The translations under genes were made by a program, and so were the position numbers. The notes under the pieces were generated by a model that searched no databases, was not told the origin of the DNA, and worked only from the letters and a program-made list of their open reading frames with translations. This document shows, piece after piece, positions 17,693-28,377 of a stretch of DNA of 64,000 nt (the stretch's first letter is position 1; every line of letters begins with the position of its first letter). Source of the stretch: Desulfobacteraceae bacterium (GTDB lineage Bacteria; Desulfobacterota; Desulfobacteria; Desulfobacterales; Desulfosarcinaceae); assembly GCA_027068085.1 (NCBI GenBank), contig JAMOUQ010000014.1, forward strand, positions 104,321-168,320, read 5' to 3'.

Positions 17693-18026
17693 AATGGCTT
17701 CCCGGCCGCCGGCCGGTTCCCGGCGCTGCCCCCGCCTTGGCGGCCCGGTGGATTTCCGGTACTGCCTGCGGGCGGCCGGACAGGGGCGGGCCTGCTTCAA
17801 GATCCTGGACTGCTGGTGGGAGATCTTCGATGTGACAGAGTATATCCGCCGGACCATGGGTGAGGATGAGCTGGCCGCCCTTGCGGCCCGCAGGCCGCAA
17901 CCCAAGGTGACCAGCCTGGTGGAAATCATCCGCCGGGCCAGGCAGCGGCTGGAAGGCGACCCGAGGCCAAAAGACCGGGGGTCCTCAGGGAAGATGGACC
18001 CTGAGGACCCTGGAGGTCAAAGCTGA
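17685..18026 (+). CDS. small conserved-looking cysteine protein downstream of trpB2
   Basis: Unrecognised, 113 residues. Its ATG lies inside the last codons of trpB2 (8-bp overlap), so translation is coupled and a functional link is likely. The N-terminal half has four cysteines (15, 27, 37, 43) in [18 protein letters not shown] and [15 protein letters not shown], a pattern that could bind zinc or an Fe-S cluster or form disulphides. The C-terminal half is helical and basic ([18 protein letters not shown]). Its last 42 bp overlap the end of the oppositely oriented alanine racemase gene. No function is assigned. Confidence 0.75.
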   Translation: MSEMASRPPAGSRRCPRLGGPVDFRYCLRAAGQGRACFKILDCWWEIFDVTEYIRRTMGEDELAALAARRPQPKVTSLVEIIRRARQRLEGDPRPKDRGSSGKMDPEDPGGQS

Positions 18027-19124
18027 AACCACTTCGTAGTTGATGGTGCCAAGCCAGGCAGCCACCTGATCGGCGGTGATTTCCTTGCCGCCCTGGGTCC
18101 CGATCAGCACCACCTCGTCGCCGACGGCCGTCTCCGGTATGTGGCCCACGTCCAGCATGGTCAGATCCATGCAGACCCGGCCCACGATGGGGGCGACCCG
18201 CCCCCTGACGAGCATCCGGCCGCGGTTGGACAGGGCCCGGCTGTAACCGTCGGCATAGCCCGCCGCCACGGTGGCGATGGTGGTTGGCCGGCTGCTGCGC
18301 CAGGTACTGCCGTAGCTTACGGCAAAACCGGCCGGCACCTTCTTGAGGTGAACGACGGCCGACTTCAAGCTCAGGGCCGGCCTGAGTTCGATGCGCCGTT
18401 TGTCTACCTCGTCCGAGGGATAGAGCCCGTAGACGGCGATTCCGGCCCGCACCATGTCCAGGTGGGTTGCGGGCATGTCGATGATCGCCCCGCTGTTGGC
18501 CGCGTGGCGCAGATTTACCCGGATACCGGCCTCTTCAAGAGCTTTCAGGAAACCATCGAACCTGCGGAACTGGAGGTTGGCAAATTCCTTGTCCCCGCTG
18601 TCGGCCGAAGCAAAATGGGTAAACACCCCTTCCAGAATCAGAGCTTCCAGCTCCCGTATCCGTCCAACTTCAGCCACCGCCGCTGCCGGGGAATCTTCCC
18701 GGACCACCATCCCAAGGCGTCCCATCCCGGTATCCACCTTGACATGAACCCTTATCTGTTTGCCGGCCGGCACATGGCCGGCCAGATCCCGGGCCGCCTC
18801 GAAGCCGGAAACACTGGCCGTCAGGCCGTAAGCCGCCAGCTTGGGTGCCCAGTGGCCCGCGGTGGGACCGAAGATCAGGATGGGCGCGCCGATGCCTGCC
18901 CGGCGCAGCTCGATGCCTTCTTCTATCCGGGCAACACCCAGGGCGTCGGCCCCGCTTGCCAGAGCCGCCCTGGAAACCTCCACCGCTCCATGGCCGTACC
19001 CGTTTGCCTTGACGGCCGCCATCAGACGGGCCTTGGGCGCCGTGATCCGGCGCAAGGCCCGCACATTGGCCGCAATGGCATCCAAATCCACTATTGCCGT
19101 CACCGCGCTTTGAACCCTGTCCAT
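17985..19124 (-). CDS. alr: alanine racemase
   Basis: PLP enzyme supplying D-alanine for peptidoglycan. It has 379 residues, the normal length. The PLP lysine is Lys39 in AAVKANGYGHG; the opposing catalytic Tyr is Tyr271 in AVSYGSTW; HVKVDTGMGRLG and AGIAVYGLYPS are family motifs. It starts at the ATG at 19124. It lies downstream of alanine dehydrogenase on the same strand, separated by a strong hairpin at 19266-19302, so the two alanine genes are adjacent but probably separately terminated. Its 3' end overlaps the small Cys-protein gene by 42 bp. Confidence 0.95.
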   Translation of the reverse strand: MDRVQSAVTAIVDLDAIAANVRALRRITAPKARLMAAVKANGYGHGAVEVSRAALASGADALGVARIEEGIELRRAGIGAPILIFGPTAGHWAPKLAAYGLTASVSGFEAARDLAGHVPAGKQIRVHVKVDTGMGRLGMVVREDSPAAAVAEVGRIRELEALILEGVFTHFASADSGDKEFANLQFRRFDGFLKALEEAGIRVNLRHAANSGAIIDMPATHLDMVRAGIAVYGLYPSDEVDKRRIELRPALSLKSAVVHLKKVPAGFAVSYGSTWRSSRPTTIATVAAGYADGYSRALSNRGRMLVRGRVAPIVGRVCMDLTMLDVGHIPETAVGDEVVLIGTQGGKEITADQVAAWLGTINYEVVSALTSRVLRVHLP

Positions 19125-19265
19125 CGCTGCTCCCGTTATGCCTGTGAATTGTTTTCCGCAACGGTCGCCTTGCAGCCTGCGGCAAGCCCGAAAAGCACCC
19201 GGCCTGAACTCAAGATTTAGAAAAACCTGAAAGAATTGTAAACGGTCAATTTTAAAGAAGCTGTA

Positions 19266-19302
19266 TGCGGCCCGGGTAACGTTACCGCAGACCCGGGCCG
19301 CA
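19266..19302 (-). terminator. hairpin between alanine dehydrogenase and alanine racemase
   Basis: Perfect 12-bp stem (TGCGGCCCGGGT with ACCCGGGCCGCA) around a 13-base loop, 26 bp past the ald stop. The T-tract is weak on the minus strand, so attenuated read-through into alr is possible. Confidence 0.65.
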
Positions 19303-19328
19303 ATGCGGAGAAGGAGGGTATGGGAGTA

Positions 19329-20441
19329 TTACAACACGCTTTCGGCCGGGACGTAATCCAGCCCGAAGGCCTCGGCCACGGCCTTGTATGTTATCTTGCC
19401 GTCGACCACGTTCAGGCCGAGCCTGATTTCCTTGTTTTCGCGGCAGGCGGCTTTCCAGCCCTTGTTGGCCAGTTCCACGGCATACGGCAGGGTGGCGTTG
19501 GTCAGGGCCAGGGTGGAAGTCTTGGCCACCGCTCCGGGCATGTTGGCCACGCAGTAATGCACGATGCCGTCCACCACATAAGTCGGGTCGGCGTGGGTGG
19601 TGGGCCGCGAGGTTTCAAAACAGCCCCCCTGATCGATGGCCACATCCACCAGGACCGTTCCCGGCCGCATGCTCTTGAGCATCTGGCGGGTTATCAGCTT
19701 GGGGGCCTTGGCCCCGGGGATGAGGACCGCCCCGATGACCACGTCGGCCCCGGGCAGCAGCCGGCGCAGGGTCGACGGCGAAGACATCAGCAAGAAGCAG
19801 TTGGCCGGCATTACATCCGAAAGGTAACGCAACCGGCTCAGGCTCTTGTCCAGCAGATAGACCTTGGCCCCCAGGCCGCAGGCCATCTTGGCGGCGTTGG
19901 TGCCCACAACCCCGCCTCCGATGACCACCACCGTGCCCGGGTCCACCCCCGGAACACCGCCCAGTAAAATTCCGTGCCCGCCCTGGGCCATCTCAAGGTA
20001 CTTGGCTCCCTGCTGGGCCGCCATGCGGCCGGCGACCTCGCTCATGGGGGTTAGCAGCGGCAGGCTGCCGTCGGCCTTCTGAATGGTCTCATAGGCTATG
20101 CAGACGGCCCTGCTGTCCATGAGCCGGCGGGTGAGTTCCTCTGCGGCGGCCAGGTGTAGGTAGGTGAAAACGATCTGGCCGGGACGGATGAGGTCGTATT
20201 CCGGCGGCAGGGGTTCCTTGACGTGCATGACCATTTCGGAGCGCCGGTAGATTTCCCCGGCCGTATCCACGATTTCGGCCCCGGCCGCCGCATAATCCTG
20301 ATCGGTAAAGCCGCTGCCCACACCGGCGCTTTTTTCCACCAGCACCGTGTGCCCGTTTTCGCACATGACCTCCACGCCGGCCGGGGTCATGGCCACCCTG
20401 TTTTCCTCTGCCTTGATTTCCTTCAATATGCCTACGATCAT
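19329..20441 (-). CDS. ald: alanine dehydrogenase
   Basis: Reversible NAD-dependent deamination of L-alanine to pyruvate and ammonia. It has 370 residues, full length. Catalytic residues are at expected positions: Lys75 (VKEPLPPEY), His96 (YLHLAAA) and Asp270 (VDVAIDQGG). The Rossmann loop is [14 protein letters not shown] near 175. It has a sigma54 promoter about 115 bp upstream, and the next upstream gene encodes an ACT-domain sigma54 activator, so amino-acid-responsive control is likely. This fits fermentation or respiration of alanine or ammonium assimilation. Confidence 0.96.
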   Translation of the reverse strand: MIVGILKEIKAEENRVAMTPAGVEVMCENGHTVLVEKSAGVGSGFTDQDYAAAGAEIVDTAGEIYRRSEMVMHVKEPLPPEYDLIRPGQIVFTYLHLAAAEELTRRLMDSRAVCIAYETIQKADGSLPLLTPMSEVAGRMAAQQGAKYLEMAQGGHGILLGGVPGVDPGTVVVIGGGVVGTNAAKMACGLGAKVYLLDKSLSRLRYLSDVMPANCFLLMSSPSTLRRLLPGADVVIGAVLIPGAKAPKLITRQMLKSMRPGTVLVDVAIDQGGCFETSRPTTHADPTYVVDGIVHYCVANMPGAVAKTSTLALTNATLPYAVELANKGWKAACRENKEIRLGLNVVDGKITYKAVAEAFGLDYVPAESVL

Positions 20442-20554
20442 GGTTGCCTCCCGAGATAATTGCTGGCTGATTGTGAACGGCTTTCAAAAAGTCCGGCCCG
20501 GCAACGGCCCTGCCTGTCCTTCTGGGCGGAATCATTCCTGCAGATCATCCGGGA

Positions 20555-20570
20555 TGCAATTATCGGGCCT
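20555..20570 (-). promoter_or_regulatory. sigma54 (-24/-12) promoter of ald
   Basis: Minus strand AGGCCCGATAATTGCA: the GG and GC dinucleotides are exactly 10 bp apart, with a good TTGCA -12 box. The predicted start near 20544 gives a leader of about 100 bases. The gene upstream encodes a sigma54 activator, which supports the call. Confidence 0.7.
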
Positions 20571-20686
20571 GGATCGCGGACCGGAAGGCGAATTATGAAT
20601 TTAACATTTATATCCGGACGTTGCAAAGCAAACGCGTCCTTTGTCGCTCCGGCAGAAAGCAGAAGGCGGCACCCTGCGGGACCCGT

Positions 20687-20708
20687 TGTGGAAACTTTTT
20701 GAACCACA
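20687..20708. promoter_or_regulatory. possible activator-binding dyad upstream of the ald promoter
   Basis: Inverted repeat TGTGG-N12-CCACA, about 130 bp upstream of the sigma54 promoter, in the usual range for an enhancer-type activator site. Support is positional only. Confidence 0.35.
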
Positions 20709-20819
20709 GGAAAGACCGGCCGCCGCGCCCCCGGAACAGTGACGCCGATTTTTCAAACCGTTCCCGCACCTTGAAGGGCACCGCCGGGGATGCCGGGCCG
20801 TCCCGGCGGCGGGCACCTG

Positions 20820-20839
20820 CTGGCAATATTTATTGCCAG
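20820..20839. promoter_or_regulatory. perfect 20-bp inverted repeat beside the activator stop codon
   Basis: CTGGCAATATTTATTGCCAG: 9-bp arms around TT, 7 bp past the activator gene's stop. No T-run follows on the minus strand, so a protein-binding site (upstream activator site for ald) is about as likely as a terminator. Confidence 0.5.
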
Positions 20840-20846
20840 TGGTTTG

Positions 20847-22442
20847 TTATCTTACCGGCTTCAGGCCGTAACGGCGGAGCTTGTTGATCAGGGCGGTGTG
20901 GCTTATCCCCAGCCGGCGGGCCGCCTGCCGGATACTGGGGGCTTTTTCAAGAACACGGGCCAGGATTTTGCGTTCATAGTCCCCCAGCAGCCGACGCAGG
21001 TCCCGACCTTCCAGCTCCAGGGCCTGGATGGCCGAATCAGGGCGGCTGCCGGCCGCCAGCTCGAAGCTGAACAGGATGGCGTCCTGGCCGACCGGGCCGG
21101 TTGGCGTCAGGATCGCCGCCCGCTCGATGACGTTTTTCAGCTCCCGCACGTTACCCGGCCAGCGGTGAGCCAGGAGCTTTTCCATGGCCGCCGGCGCAAT
21201 GGGGCCCAGGTCTTTTTTCAGGCGGCTTTTGAGCTGGAAGAGAAAATGGTCGGCCAGCACTTTAATATCGTCCGGCCTGCGCCGCAGGGGGGGGATATGG
21301 ATCGGCAAAACGTTGATCCGGTAATAGAGGTCTTCCCGGAAAAGCTTTTCTTCCACCATGCGCTCCAGGTTGCGGTTGGTGGCGGTTATGATCCTGGCGT
21401 CGATGGGAATTTCGGCCGTACCCCCGATGCGGCGCACCTTCTTTTCCTGGATCAGGCGCAGGATCTTGGCCTGGACCTTGAGGGACATGTCGGCGATCTC
21501 GTCCAGAAACACGGTGCCGGCCCGGGCGATTTCAAACAGCCCGGGCTTGCCCTGGCGTTTGGCACCGGTGAAGGCCCCGCCGACGTAGCCCAGCAGTTCG
21601 CTCTCCAGCAGGGATTCGGGCAGGGCCGCGCAGTTGATGGGCACGAAAGGCCCCGGCCGCCGGCTTTCGGAATGAATCGCCCTGGCAAACAGCTCCTTGC
21701 CGGTGCCGCTTTCACCGCGGATGGAGACCACCGCTTCGGTGTCGGCCATCTTCTGGGCCAGGGCGATCACCTCCCGCATGGCGGGGCTCTGGCCGACAAT
21801 GTCGGAAAAGGTTATCTGGTCCGGCTCCGAAACCGCCTGGACCAGGGCCTCGATCTCCTGCATGTCTTTCATTATCTCCACGGCGCCCACCATGCGGCCG
21901 GCCGAGTCCCGGATGGGCTTGCAGGTTGCCAGGTACTGGAAACGCCCCCTGGAAGTAATGCTGTTTACTTTACGGCTGACCTCCTCGCGGGTCGTAAGGC
22001 AAAGTTTTAGGCTGTCGTCGGCAAGCTCCAGCTCCCTTAGCCCCGTTCCGACCACTTGGCGTTGGTCCAATCCCAAAATCCTGCGGGCCACCCGGTTGAT
22101 GGTCGTTACGACGCCCTTTTCATCGACCGACAGTATTCCGTCACTGACACTGTCCAGAACGACCCGGTAGCTTTCCTCCCGCTTTTCCTGGGGCAGGGTG
22201 TGTACCGGCGCCAGGGCCAGACACCCGGAAAGCTGCCTTACGGCCTCAAGCACGGCGGCGGGATCGTCCGCGGCCCCCTGGTGCTCGACCTCCAGGTAGA
22301 CGTAGGCCCGGTCTCCTTTTTTCTGGACTTCCATGGAGACGATGTTGAGCTGCTTGGCCGCCAGAATCGAAGCCACGTCGGCCACGATGCCGAGCCGGTC
22401 ACGGAAGACTATCTCGATCTTCAGCCTGGCCTTCGGTTGCAT
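20847..22442 (-). CDS. sigma54-dependent activator with ACT and PAS domains (TyrR-like)
   Basis: A 531-residue enhancer-binding protein. The N-terminal ACT domain (about 1-75; LKIEIVFRDRLGIVADVASILA) is an amino-acid sensor; PAS (about 92-200; VVLDSVSDGILSVDEKGVVTTIN); AAA+ domain (about 215-445) with Walker A GESGTGKE and the sigma54-contact loop GAFTGA intact; C-terminal Fis-type HTH (SIRQAARRLGISHTALINKLRRYG). The intact GAFTGA loop separates it from true TyrR repressors. The start is set by GGGAGGGGAG before the ATG at 22442; the longer upstream frame lacks homology. Transcribed toward ald, it is the likely ald activator, responding to an amino acid. Confidence 0.92.
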   Translation of the reverse strand: MQPKARLKIEIVFRDRLGIVADVASILAAKQLNIVSMEVQKKGDRAYVYLEVEHQGAADDPAAVLEAVRQLSGCLALAPVHTLPQEKREESYRVVLDSVSDGILSVDEKGVVTTINRVARRILGLDQRQVVGTGLRELELADDSLKLCLTTREEVSRKVNSITSRGRFQYLATCKPIRDSAGRMVGAVEIMKDMQEIEALVQAVSEPDQITFSDIVGQSPAMREVIALAQKMADTEAVVSIRGESGTGKELFARAIHSESRRPGPFVPINCAALPESLLESELLGYVGGAFTGAKRQGKPGLFEIARAGTVFLDEIADMSLKVQAKILRLIQEKKVRRIGGTAEIPIDARIITATNRNLERMVEEKLFREDLYYRINVLPIHIPPLRRRPDDIKVLADHFLFQLKSRLKKDLGPIAPAAMEKLLAHRWPGNVRELKNVIERAAILTPTGPVGQDAILFSFELAAGSRPDSAIQALELEGRDLRRLLGDYERKILARVLEKAPSIRQAARRLGISHTALINKLRRYGLKPVR

Positions 22443-22784
22443 CTCCCCTCCCGGTGCTTTGCTTTGCCGGCATATCAAATCATAAAAACATCCTGTAAAC
22501 AAGTAATTGGAGCCGCCCCGGCTTTTCGCGGCAAAATTTTCCCGGCCCGGGTTCATTGTCTTGACAACAAAAAAAGTGTGATTATTTTCCTGCCGAACCG
22601 ATCCGGGGCCGGATCTTTCCGGCACAGCCACGAGCGGTTTTTTACTCACCCCGGCGCCGGCACCGGTTCCGGACTTTCCCGCCGGGGATTCACCTTGAAA
22701 ATTCATTCCGTCAAAGCATGGCGCAGCCATAGGGCCGGATGCGCCGTAATCCATTTGTAATTTGTAAAATGGAGGTAATGCCAG
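22443..22784 (+). promoter_or_regulatory. groES upstream region with a sigma70-type promoter
   Basis: A 342-bp divergent region. TTGACA (22561-22566), 16-bp spacer, TATTTT (22583-22588) would start transcription near 22595, about 190 bases before groES. The -35 lies in a TTGTC-TT-GACAA palindrome. A perfect sigma32-like -35, CTTGAAA, occurs at 22694-22700 without a good -10. No CIRCE element was found. No gene is seen here. Confidence 0.45.
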
Positions 22785-23072
22785 ATGAAGATCAAACCTT
22801 TGAACGACAGGGTCCTGGTGGTAAGGATTGAAGAAGAACAGAAGACGGCCGGCGGGATCATCATCCCCGATACGGCCAAGGAAAAACCCCAGGAAGGCAA
22901 GGTGGTTGCCGTCGGCCCGGGCAAAATCGGCGATGACGGCAAGCGCGTGCCGGTGGAAGTAAAAGAGGGAGACCGGGTGTTGTTTTCGAAATACGCCGGC
23001 ACCGAGATCAAGATCGACGGTGTGGAGCATGTCTTCATGCGCGAAGACGACATCCTGGGAGTGCTCGAATAG
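22785..23072 (+). CDS. groS: co-chaperonin GroES
   Basis: Heptameric lid of the GroEL folding chamber. It has 95 residues, standard length, starting [38 protein letters not shown], which includes the mobile loop that docks to GroEL. A GGAGGT site precedes the ATG. groEL follows after 32 bp with its own AAGGAGGT, the normal groESL operon. Confidence 0.98.
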   Translation: MKIKPLNDRVLVVRIEEEQKTAGGIIIPDTAKEKPQEGKVVAVGPGKIGDDGKRVPVEVKEGDRVLFSKYAGTEIKIDGVEHVFMREDDILGVLE

Positions 23073-23098
23073 AAGACATCAGCGATGCAAGGAGGTAA

Positions 23099-24733
<1,635 letters not shown>

Positions 24734-24758
24734 TAAATCAGGCCACGGAAACGATCAC

Positions 24759-24795
24759 CGGGGGCAGGGGCATCGAACCCTGCCCCCGTTTTTAT
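24759..24795 (+). terminator. groESL terminator
   Basis: An 11-bp stem (CGGGGGCAGGG with CCCTGCCCCCG), 8-base loop and TTTTTATT tail, 26 bp after the groEL stop. A textbook intrinsic terminator. Confidence 0.92.
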
Positions 24796-24814
24796 TGCTC
24801 TGCCGGCCGGCGTG

Positions 24815-24841
24815 TTGACGATCACCGGCTCAGGTTATAAT
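24815..24841 (+). promoter_or_regulatory. promoter of the kinase/regulator pair
   Basis: TTGACG (24815-24820) and a perfect TATAAT (24836-24841). The 15-bp spacer is short, so the -35 may be GTTGAC one base earlier. A start near 24848 leaves a leader of about 73 bases. Confidence 0.55.
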
Positions 24842-24920
24842 AGATACTGAGGCTTTCTACGACACCACCAACAGCGACGCGGGTCGATGATTGCGGCCGC
24901 AACACCGGAGAAGCAGCCAT

Positions 24921-26348
24921 ATGAACACCATCCGTTCCAAGCTCACCTTTTTCTTCGTGGCCTGCCTGGCCGTAATGGGCGCCTTTGCCATTCTCTACTA
25001 TACCACGGTCTCGGATCTGGAACTCAAACTGATCGCCATCGAAAAATTCGACGACCTGCGCGACAACGTCCTGGAGCTGCGGCGTTATGAAAAGAACCTG
25101 GTCTACGCCAAGGACCCGGCCAGCTTTGAAAAGAGCGGATATTTTCTGACCAAGGTGGAAATCGCCTTCGACAACATGGCGACCGATATCCGCCGCCTGG
25201 TAGGCGAGAGGGAATTCAAAAAGGCCCGGGACAACCTGGAACAATACAAGAAAGTGCTGCAGGAAGTCGTCCTGCAGTTACAAAGAAACGAAAAGAACGT
25301 GGATGTGGCCACCATCAGGGACCTCGGCAAAAAGCTGGTCGACTTCACCAACAACCTGATAGTGCTCAAGCGCAACCGGATCCAGGTGGTGTTAAAGCGC
25401 ATCTTCATGCTGCCCATGATCGTGATCGCCGGCTTCATCGTCTCCATGGCCCTGATCTACCGCCTGATGCTCCACGACATCCTCCAGCCCCTTTCCCGCC
25501 TGCGAAGGGCCACGGTCAAGGCCATGGATGGAATCTTCGAACCCATCGACTGCGACCCGGGACGCAACGACGAGGTCTCCAACCTGGTGGCCGCCTTCAA
25601 CCGCATGTCCCGGGAAATCGGCACCAGACAGGAACAGCTCCTGCAGTCGCGCAAGATGGCCTCCATCGGCACCTTTACCTCGGGAATCGCCCACGAGCTG
25701 AACAATCCGGTCAACAATATCTCCCTGATCGTGGAATCATTGATAGAAGGCCGGGACCGGATGGACGCGGCCGAAAGGCAGCGCCTCTACCATGACCTGA
25801 TGGAACAGGCCGACCGCACCAGCGGCATCGTCCGCAACCTGCTGGATTTCTCGCGGCAGGAAAAGAGACGGGTCGAGCCAGCCTCCATAGAGGAGATCCT
25901 GGACAAGACCGCCCGCCTGCTGAAAAACGAGATGCGGCTCAACAAGATAAAGTTCGAAAAGCAGGTCAGGGGCAGCCTGCCCGAAATCATGATCGACAAG
26001 AGCAGCTTCCAGCAGGTCTTTCTAAACCTGCTGGTAAACGCCATCCAGGCCATGCCCGACGGTGGAACGATCACGGCAGTCCTCGCGGTGGACGAAGACC
26101 GGAATGAACTGCGGATAGATATCTGCGATACCGGAACAGGCATCCCCAAAGAGCACCTGGAGCGCATATTCGATCCTTTCTATACCACCAAGCGCGAAGG
26201 AGAAGGCACCGGACTGGGACTTTCGGTGACCTACGGTATAATCGAACAACACGGGGGGCGGATAGAGGTGCGGCCCCGCAAGACCAAGGGGACCTGCTTT
26301 TCCATCCATCTGCCCCTGGGAGAATCCCATGCGACCGTCAACAGCTGA
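24921..26348 (+). CDS. membrane histidine kinase, NtrB-like output
   Basis: A 475-residue sensor. TM1 is at about 8-29, followed by a helical periplasmic region of about 130 residues (four-helix-bundle-like, no PAS), TM2 at about 161-181 (IFMLPMIVIAGFIVSMALIY), HAMP at about 182-236, HisKA with His258 in SGIAHELNNP, and an HATPase domain with NLLVNAIQAMPDGG, CDTGTGIP and GEGTGLGLSVTYGI. The ATG at 24921 follows GGAG by 10 bases. Its 3' end overlaps the NtrC-type regulator gene by 20 bp, so the two are a cognate pair. The signal is unknown. Confidence 0.94.
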   Translation: MNTIRSKLTFFFVACLAVMGAFAILYYTTVSDLELKLIAIEKFDDLRDNVLELRRYEKNLVYAKDPASFEKSGYFLTKVEIAFDNMATDIRRLVGEREFKKARDNLEQYKKVLQEVVLQLQRNEKNVDVATIRDLGKKLVDFTNNLIVLKRNRIQVVLKRIFMLPMIVIAGFIVSMALIYRLMLHDILQPLSRLRRATVKAMDGIFEPIDCDPGRNDEVSNLVAAFNRMSREIGTRQEQLLQSRKMASIGTFTSGIAHELNNPVNNISLIVESLIEGRDRMDAAERQRLYHDLMEQADRTSGIVRNLLDFSRQEKRRVEPASIEEILDKTARLLKNEMRLNKIKFEKQVRGSLPEIMIDKSSFQQVFLNLLVNAIQAMPDGGTITAVLAVDEDRNELRIDICDTGTGIPKEHLERIFDPFYTTKREGEGTGLGLSVTYGIIEQHGGRIEVRPRKTKGTCFSIHLPLGESHATVNS

Positions 26349-27693
26349 TTGGCAGCCCAGGGTTGCCGTCATCGACGACGAACTCATCAGCCGGCGGGAA
26401 ATCAAACGCGGCCTGGAGCGGGAAGGTTACCTGGTGGAAACCTTTCCCGACGGCACCTCGGCCATGAGACATGTGGAGCAGAACGCTTTCGACCTGATAA
26501 TCTGCGATCTCAGGCTGCCCGATATCAGCGGGATGGACATCCTCCGGCGGGTCAGGGAAATCAGCAGGCGGACCGAAGTCATCATGATCACCGGGTTCAG
26601 CTCCATCGAATCGGCCATCGAGGCCATTCGCAACGGAGCGTTTCATTATGTAACAAAACCGCTCAAAATGGCCGAGCTGCGGGCCCTGGCCAGCCAGGCC
26701 CTGACCAAAGTGAAACTGAAAATCGAAAAAGAGGCCCTGGAAAGCGAACTTTTCTCAGGCCGCCGGCACTTCCGGATCATCGGACACGGCAAGGCCATCG
26801 AGCAGGTACGCCAGATGATAAAAAAGGTCGCGCCCCTGAGCTGCAACGTCCTGATCCAGGGTGAAAGCGGAACCGGCAAGGAGCTGGTGGCCCGGGCCCT
26901 GCACTTTGGCAGCGAGCGGCGCAACAATCCCTTCATTTCCTTCAACTGCGGCAGTTTCACAGAAGAGCTGATCGCCAACGAACTGTTCGGCCATGAAAAG
27001 GGCGCCTTCACCGGCGCCATCGAAACCAAGCTGGGCCTGCTGGAATCGGCCCACAAGGGAACCATCTTCCTGGACGAAATCGGTGCCATGCCCATGAGCA
27101 TGCAGATCAAACTGCTCCGGTTCGTCCAGGAAAGAACCCTCCTGCGGGTCGGGGGAGTAAAACCCATCGCCGTGGACGTGCGCCTGATCGCCGCCAGCAA
27201 CCAGGACCTGAATCTGGCTGTGGCCGGCAAAAAATTCCGCCAGGACCTTTATTACCGCCTCAAGGTCGTCCTGATAACCCTTCCTCCCCTGCGATCCCGG
27301 CTGGAGGACATCCCCGTCTTGGTGAAGCATTTCATCGCCCGCTACAACCACGCTTTCGGCAAGCAGGTCACCGGCGTCTCCCGGGCAGTCCTCGACAGCC
27401 TCTGCAACTACCCTTTTCCCGGCAACATCCGGGAGCTGGAACATATCATCGAAAGCGCCGTTGCCCTGGCAGAAGACACCATAATCAGGCGGGCCGACCT
27501 GCCGGCCGACATCCAGAACCTGTCCTTCAACAACCTCCGGCAACAGAAATGGCCCTCCCTGGAAGAACACGAAAAAGAATACATCCGGAAAGTGCTGGTC
27601 AAGACCGGATACAAGAAACAGGCCGCGGCCCGCATCCTCAAGATCCCGCGCACCACCCTCTGGCGCAAGCTGAAGCGCTTCAACTTACAATAG
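26329..27693 (+). CDS. sigma54-dependent response regulator (NtrC/AtoC type)
   Basis: A 454-residue activator. Receiver domain about 10-125 with phospho-acceptor Asp60 (LIICDLRLPD), AAA+ domain about 150-385 with Walker A GESGTGKE and intact GAFTGA, and Fis-type HTH at the end (GYKKQAAARILKIPRTTLWRKLKRF). It overlaps the kinase gene by 20 bp. A sigma54 promoter 170 bp after its stop controls the next four genes, the probable regulon. There is no strong terminator between, but the downstream operon has its own promoter. Confidence 0.94.
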   Translation: MRPSTADWQPRVAVIDDELISRREIKRGLEREGYLVETFPDGTSAMRHVEQNAFDLIICDLRLPDISGMDILRRVREISRRTEVIMITGFSSIESAIEAIRNGAFHYVTKPLKMAELRALASQALTKVKLKIEKEALESELFSGRRHFRIIGHGKAIEQVRQMIKKVAPLSCNVLIQGESGTGKELVARALHFGSERRNNPFISFNCGSFTEELIANELFGHEKGAFTGAIETKLGLLESAHKGTIFLDEIGAMPMSMQIKLLRFVQERTLLRVGGVKPIAVDVRLIAASNQDLNLAVAGKKFRQDLYYRLKVVLITLPPLRSRLEDIPVLVKHFIARYNHAFGKQVTGVSRAVLDSLCNYPFPGNIRELEHIIESAVALAEDTIIRRADLPADIQNLSFNNLRQQKWPSLEEHEKEYIRKVLVKTGYKKQAAARILKIPRTTLWRKLKRFNLQ

Positions 27694-27708
27694 CCCTTCT
27701 TTCCATAT

Positions 27709-27789
27709 TGAAACATAATCGCTAACGATCTGTAATATCTGCCAATATCTGCCGGCCGCCGTCATATCCTCCAATCGTTGCTGTTTCAG
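27709..27789. promoter_or_regulatory. candidate upstream activator sites (repeats) for the sigma54 promoter
   Basis: AATATCTGCC occurs twice in direct tandem (27734-27753), and with 27728-27732 gives three ATCTG boxes about 10 bp apart. They are flanked by inverted elements: GAAACA...AACGAT at 27709-27729 and its complement ATCGTTGCTGTTTC at about 27775-27788. All lie 75-155 bp upstream of the -24/-12 promoter, the normal place for an NtrC-type enhancer. Confidence 0.5.
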
Positions 27790-27862
27790 ATTGAACCACG
27801 TTCTTTCCGAAGAGTGACCCTTGGTTCTTTTATCCACCTGATATTACAACATAAGATTCGCA

Positions 27863-27878
27863 CGGCAAGAATCTTGCT
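27863..27878 (+). promoter_or_regulatory. sigma54 (-24/-12) promoter of the stress/transport operon
   Basis: CGGCAAGAATCTTGCT: GG (27864-27865) and GC (27876-27877) exactly 10 bp apart and close to the TGGCAC-N5-TTGCW consensus. Start near 27889, leaving about 54 bases to the first gene. Confidence 0.8.
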
Positions 27879-27942
27879 ACCCACAGGGGCAAGCCGGTTT
27901 TTGCACCCAGAACCAAATTTCACCTGAATCCGGGAGCTTGCA

Positions 27943-28377
27943 TTGAGCAGAGAAAAGATCCTGGTCCCCCTGGGGCCGGACAATCATGACTTCAATGCCC
28001 TTTACCACGCCCTTGCCGTGGCCGAGCGTATCCAGGCCAAGGTCTACGTGGTCTACCCGGAAAGCCCGCAACCGGCCGGCACCCGGCCCGACTGGATGGC
28101 ACGCCACCTGAAAGAACTGATAGGCAAGGCCTGCCAGCAGGGCCTTGCCGTATCGTGCCATATCAGCGCCGGCCCCCTGCCGGCCGAACTGATCGATATC
28201 ATCAATGAACAACAGATCGATCTCATCATTTTCGAATCAGACGGTGACAACGGACTTGTCACCAGGGCAATCAGTGAAGTCATATCCACAGTTCCCATTC
28301 AAGCAGTCCAGGTAAACGGAAAATCAACATCAACCTCAAGGCTAAGAAAGGATGAAGCGAAATGCCGATCATCATGA
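27943..28377 (+). CDS. universal stress protein-like (UspA fold) protein
   Basis: A 144-residue small alpha/beta protein: EKILVPLGPDNHDFNALYHALAVAERIQAKVYVVYPE opens the fold, and IDLIIFESDGDNGLVTRAISEVISTVPIQAVQV closes it, as in UspA. The usual G2xG9G(S/T) ATP loop is not evident, so it may be a non-ATP-binding type. The start is TTG at 27943, 8 bases after GGGAG. It is the first gene of the sigma54-driven operon and overlaps the next gene by 16 bp. Confidence 0.75.
   Translation: MSREKILVPLGPDNHDFNALYHALAVAERIQAKVYVVYPESPQPAGTRPDWMARHLKELIGKACQQGLAVSCHISAGPLPAELIDIINEQQIDLIIFESDGDNGLVTRAISEVISTVPIQAVQVNGKSTSTSRLRKDEAKCRSS

Larger units (their letters stand above)
20442..20846. other. 405-bp regulatory region between the sigma54 activator and ald
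   Basis: Contains the ald sigma54 promoter (20555-20570) and two dyads listed separately. No credible open frame was found; the short frames here lack ribosome sites and homology. Confidence 0.6.

Noticed and set aside
22443..22784. CIRCE (HrcA) element upstream of groES
   Set aside because: No TTAGCACTC-N9-GAGTGCTAA-like repeat was found.
22443..23030. N-terminal extension of the ACT-PAS activator to 727 residues
   Set aside because: The extension runs antisense through groES and lacks homology; GGGAGGGGAG marks the ATG at 22442.
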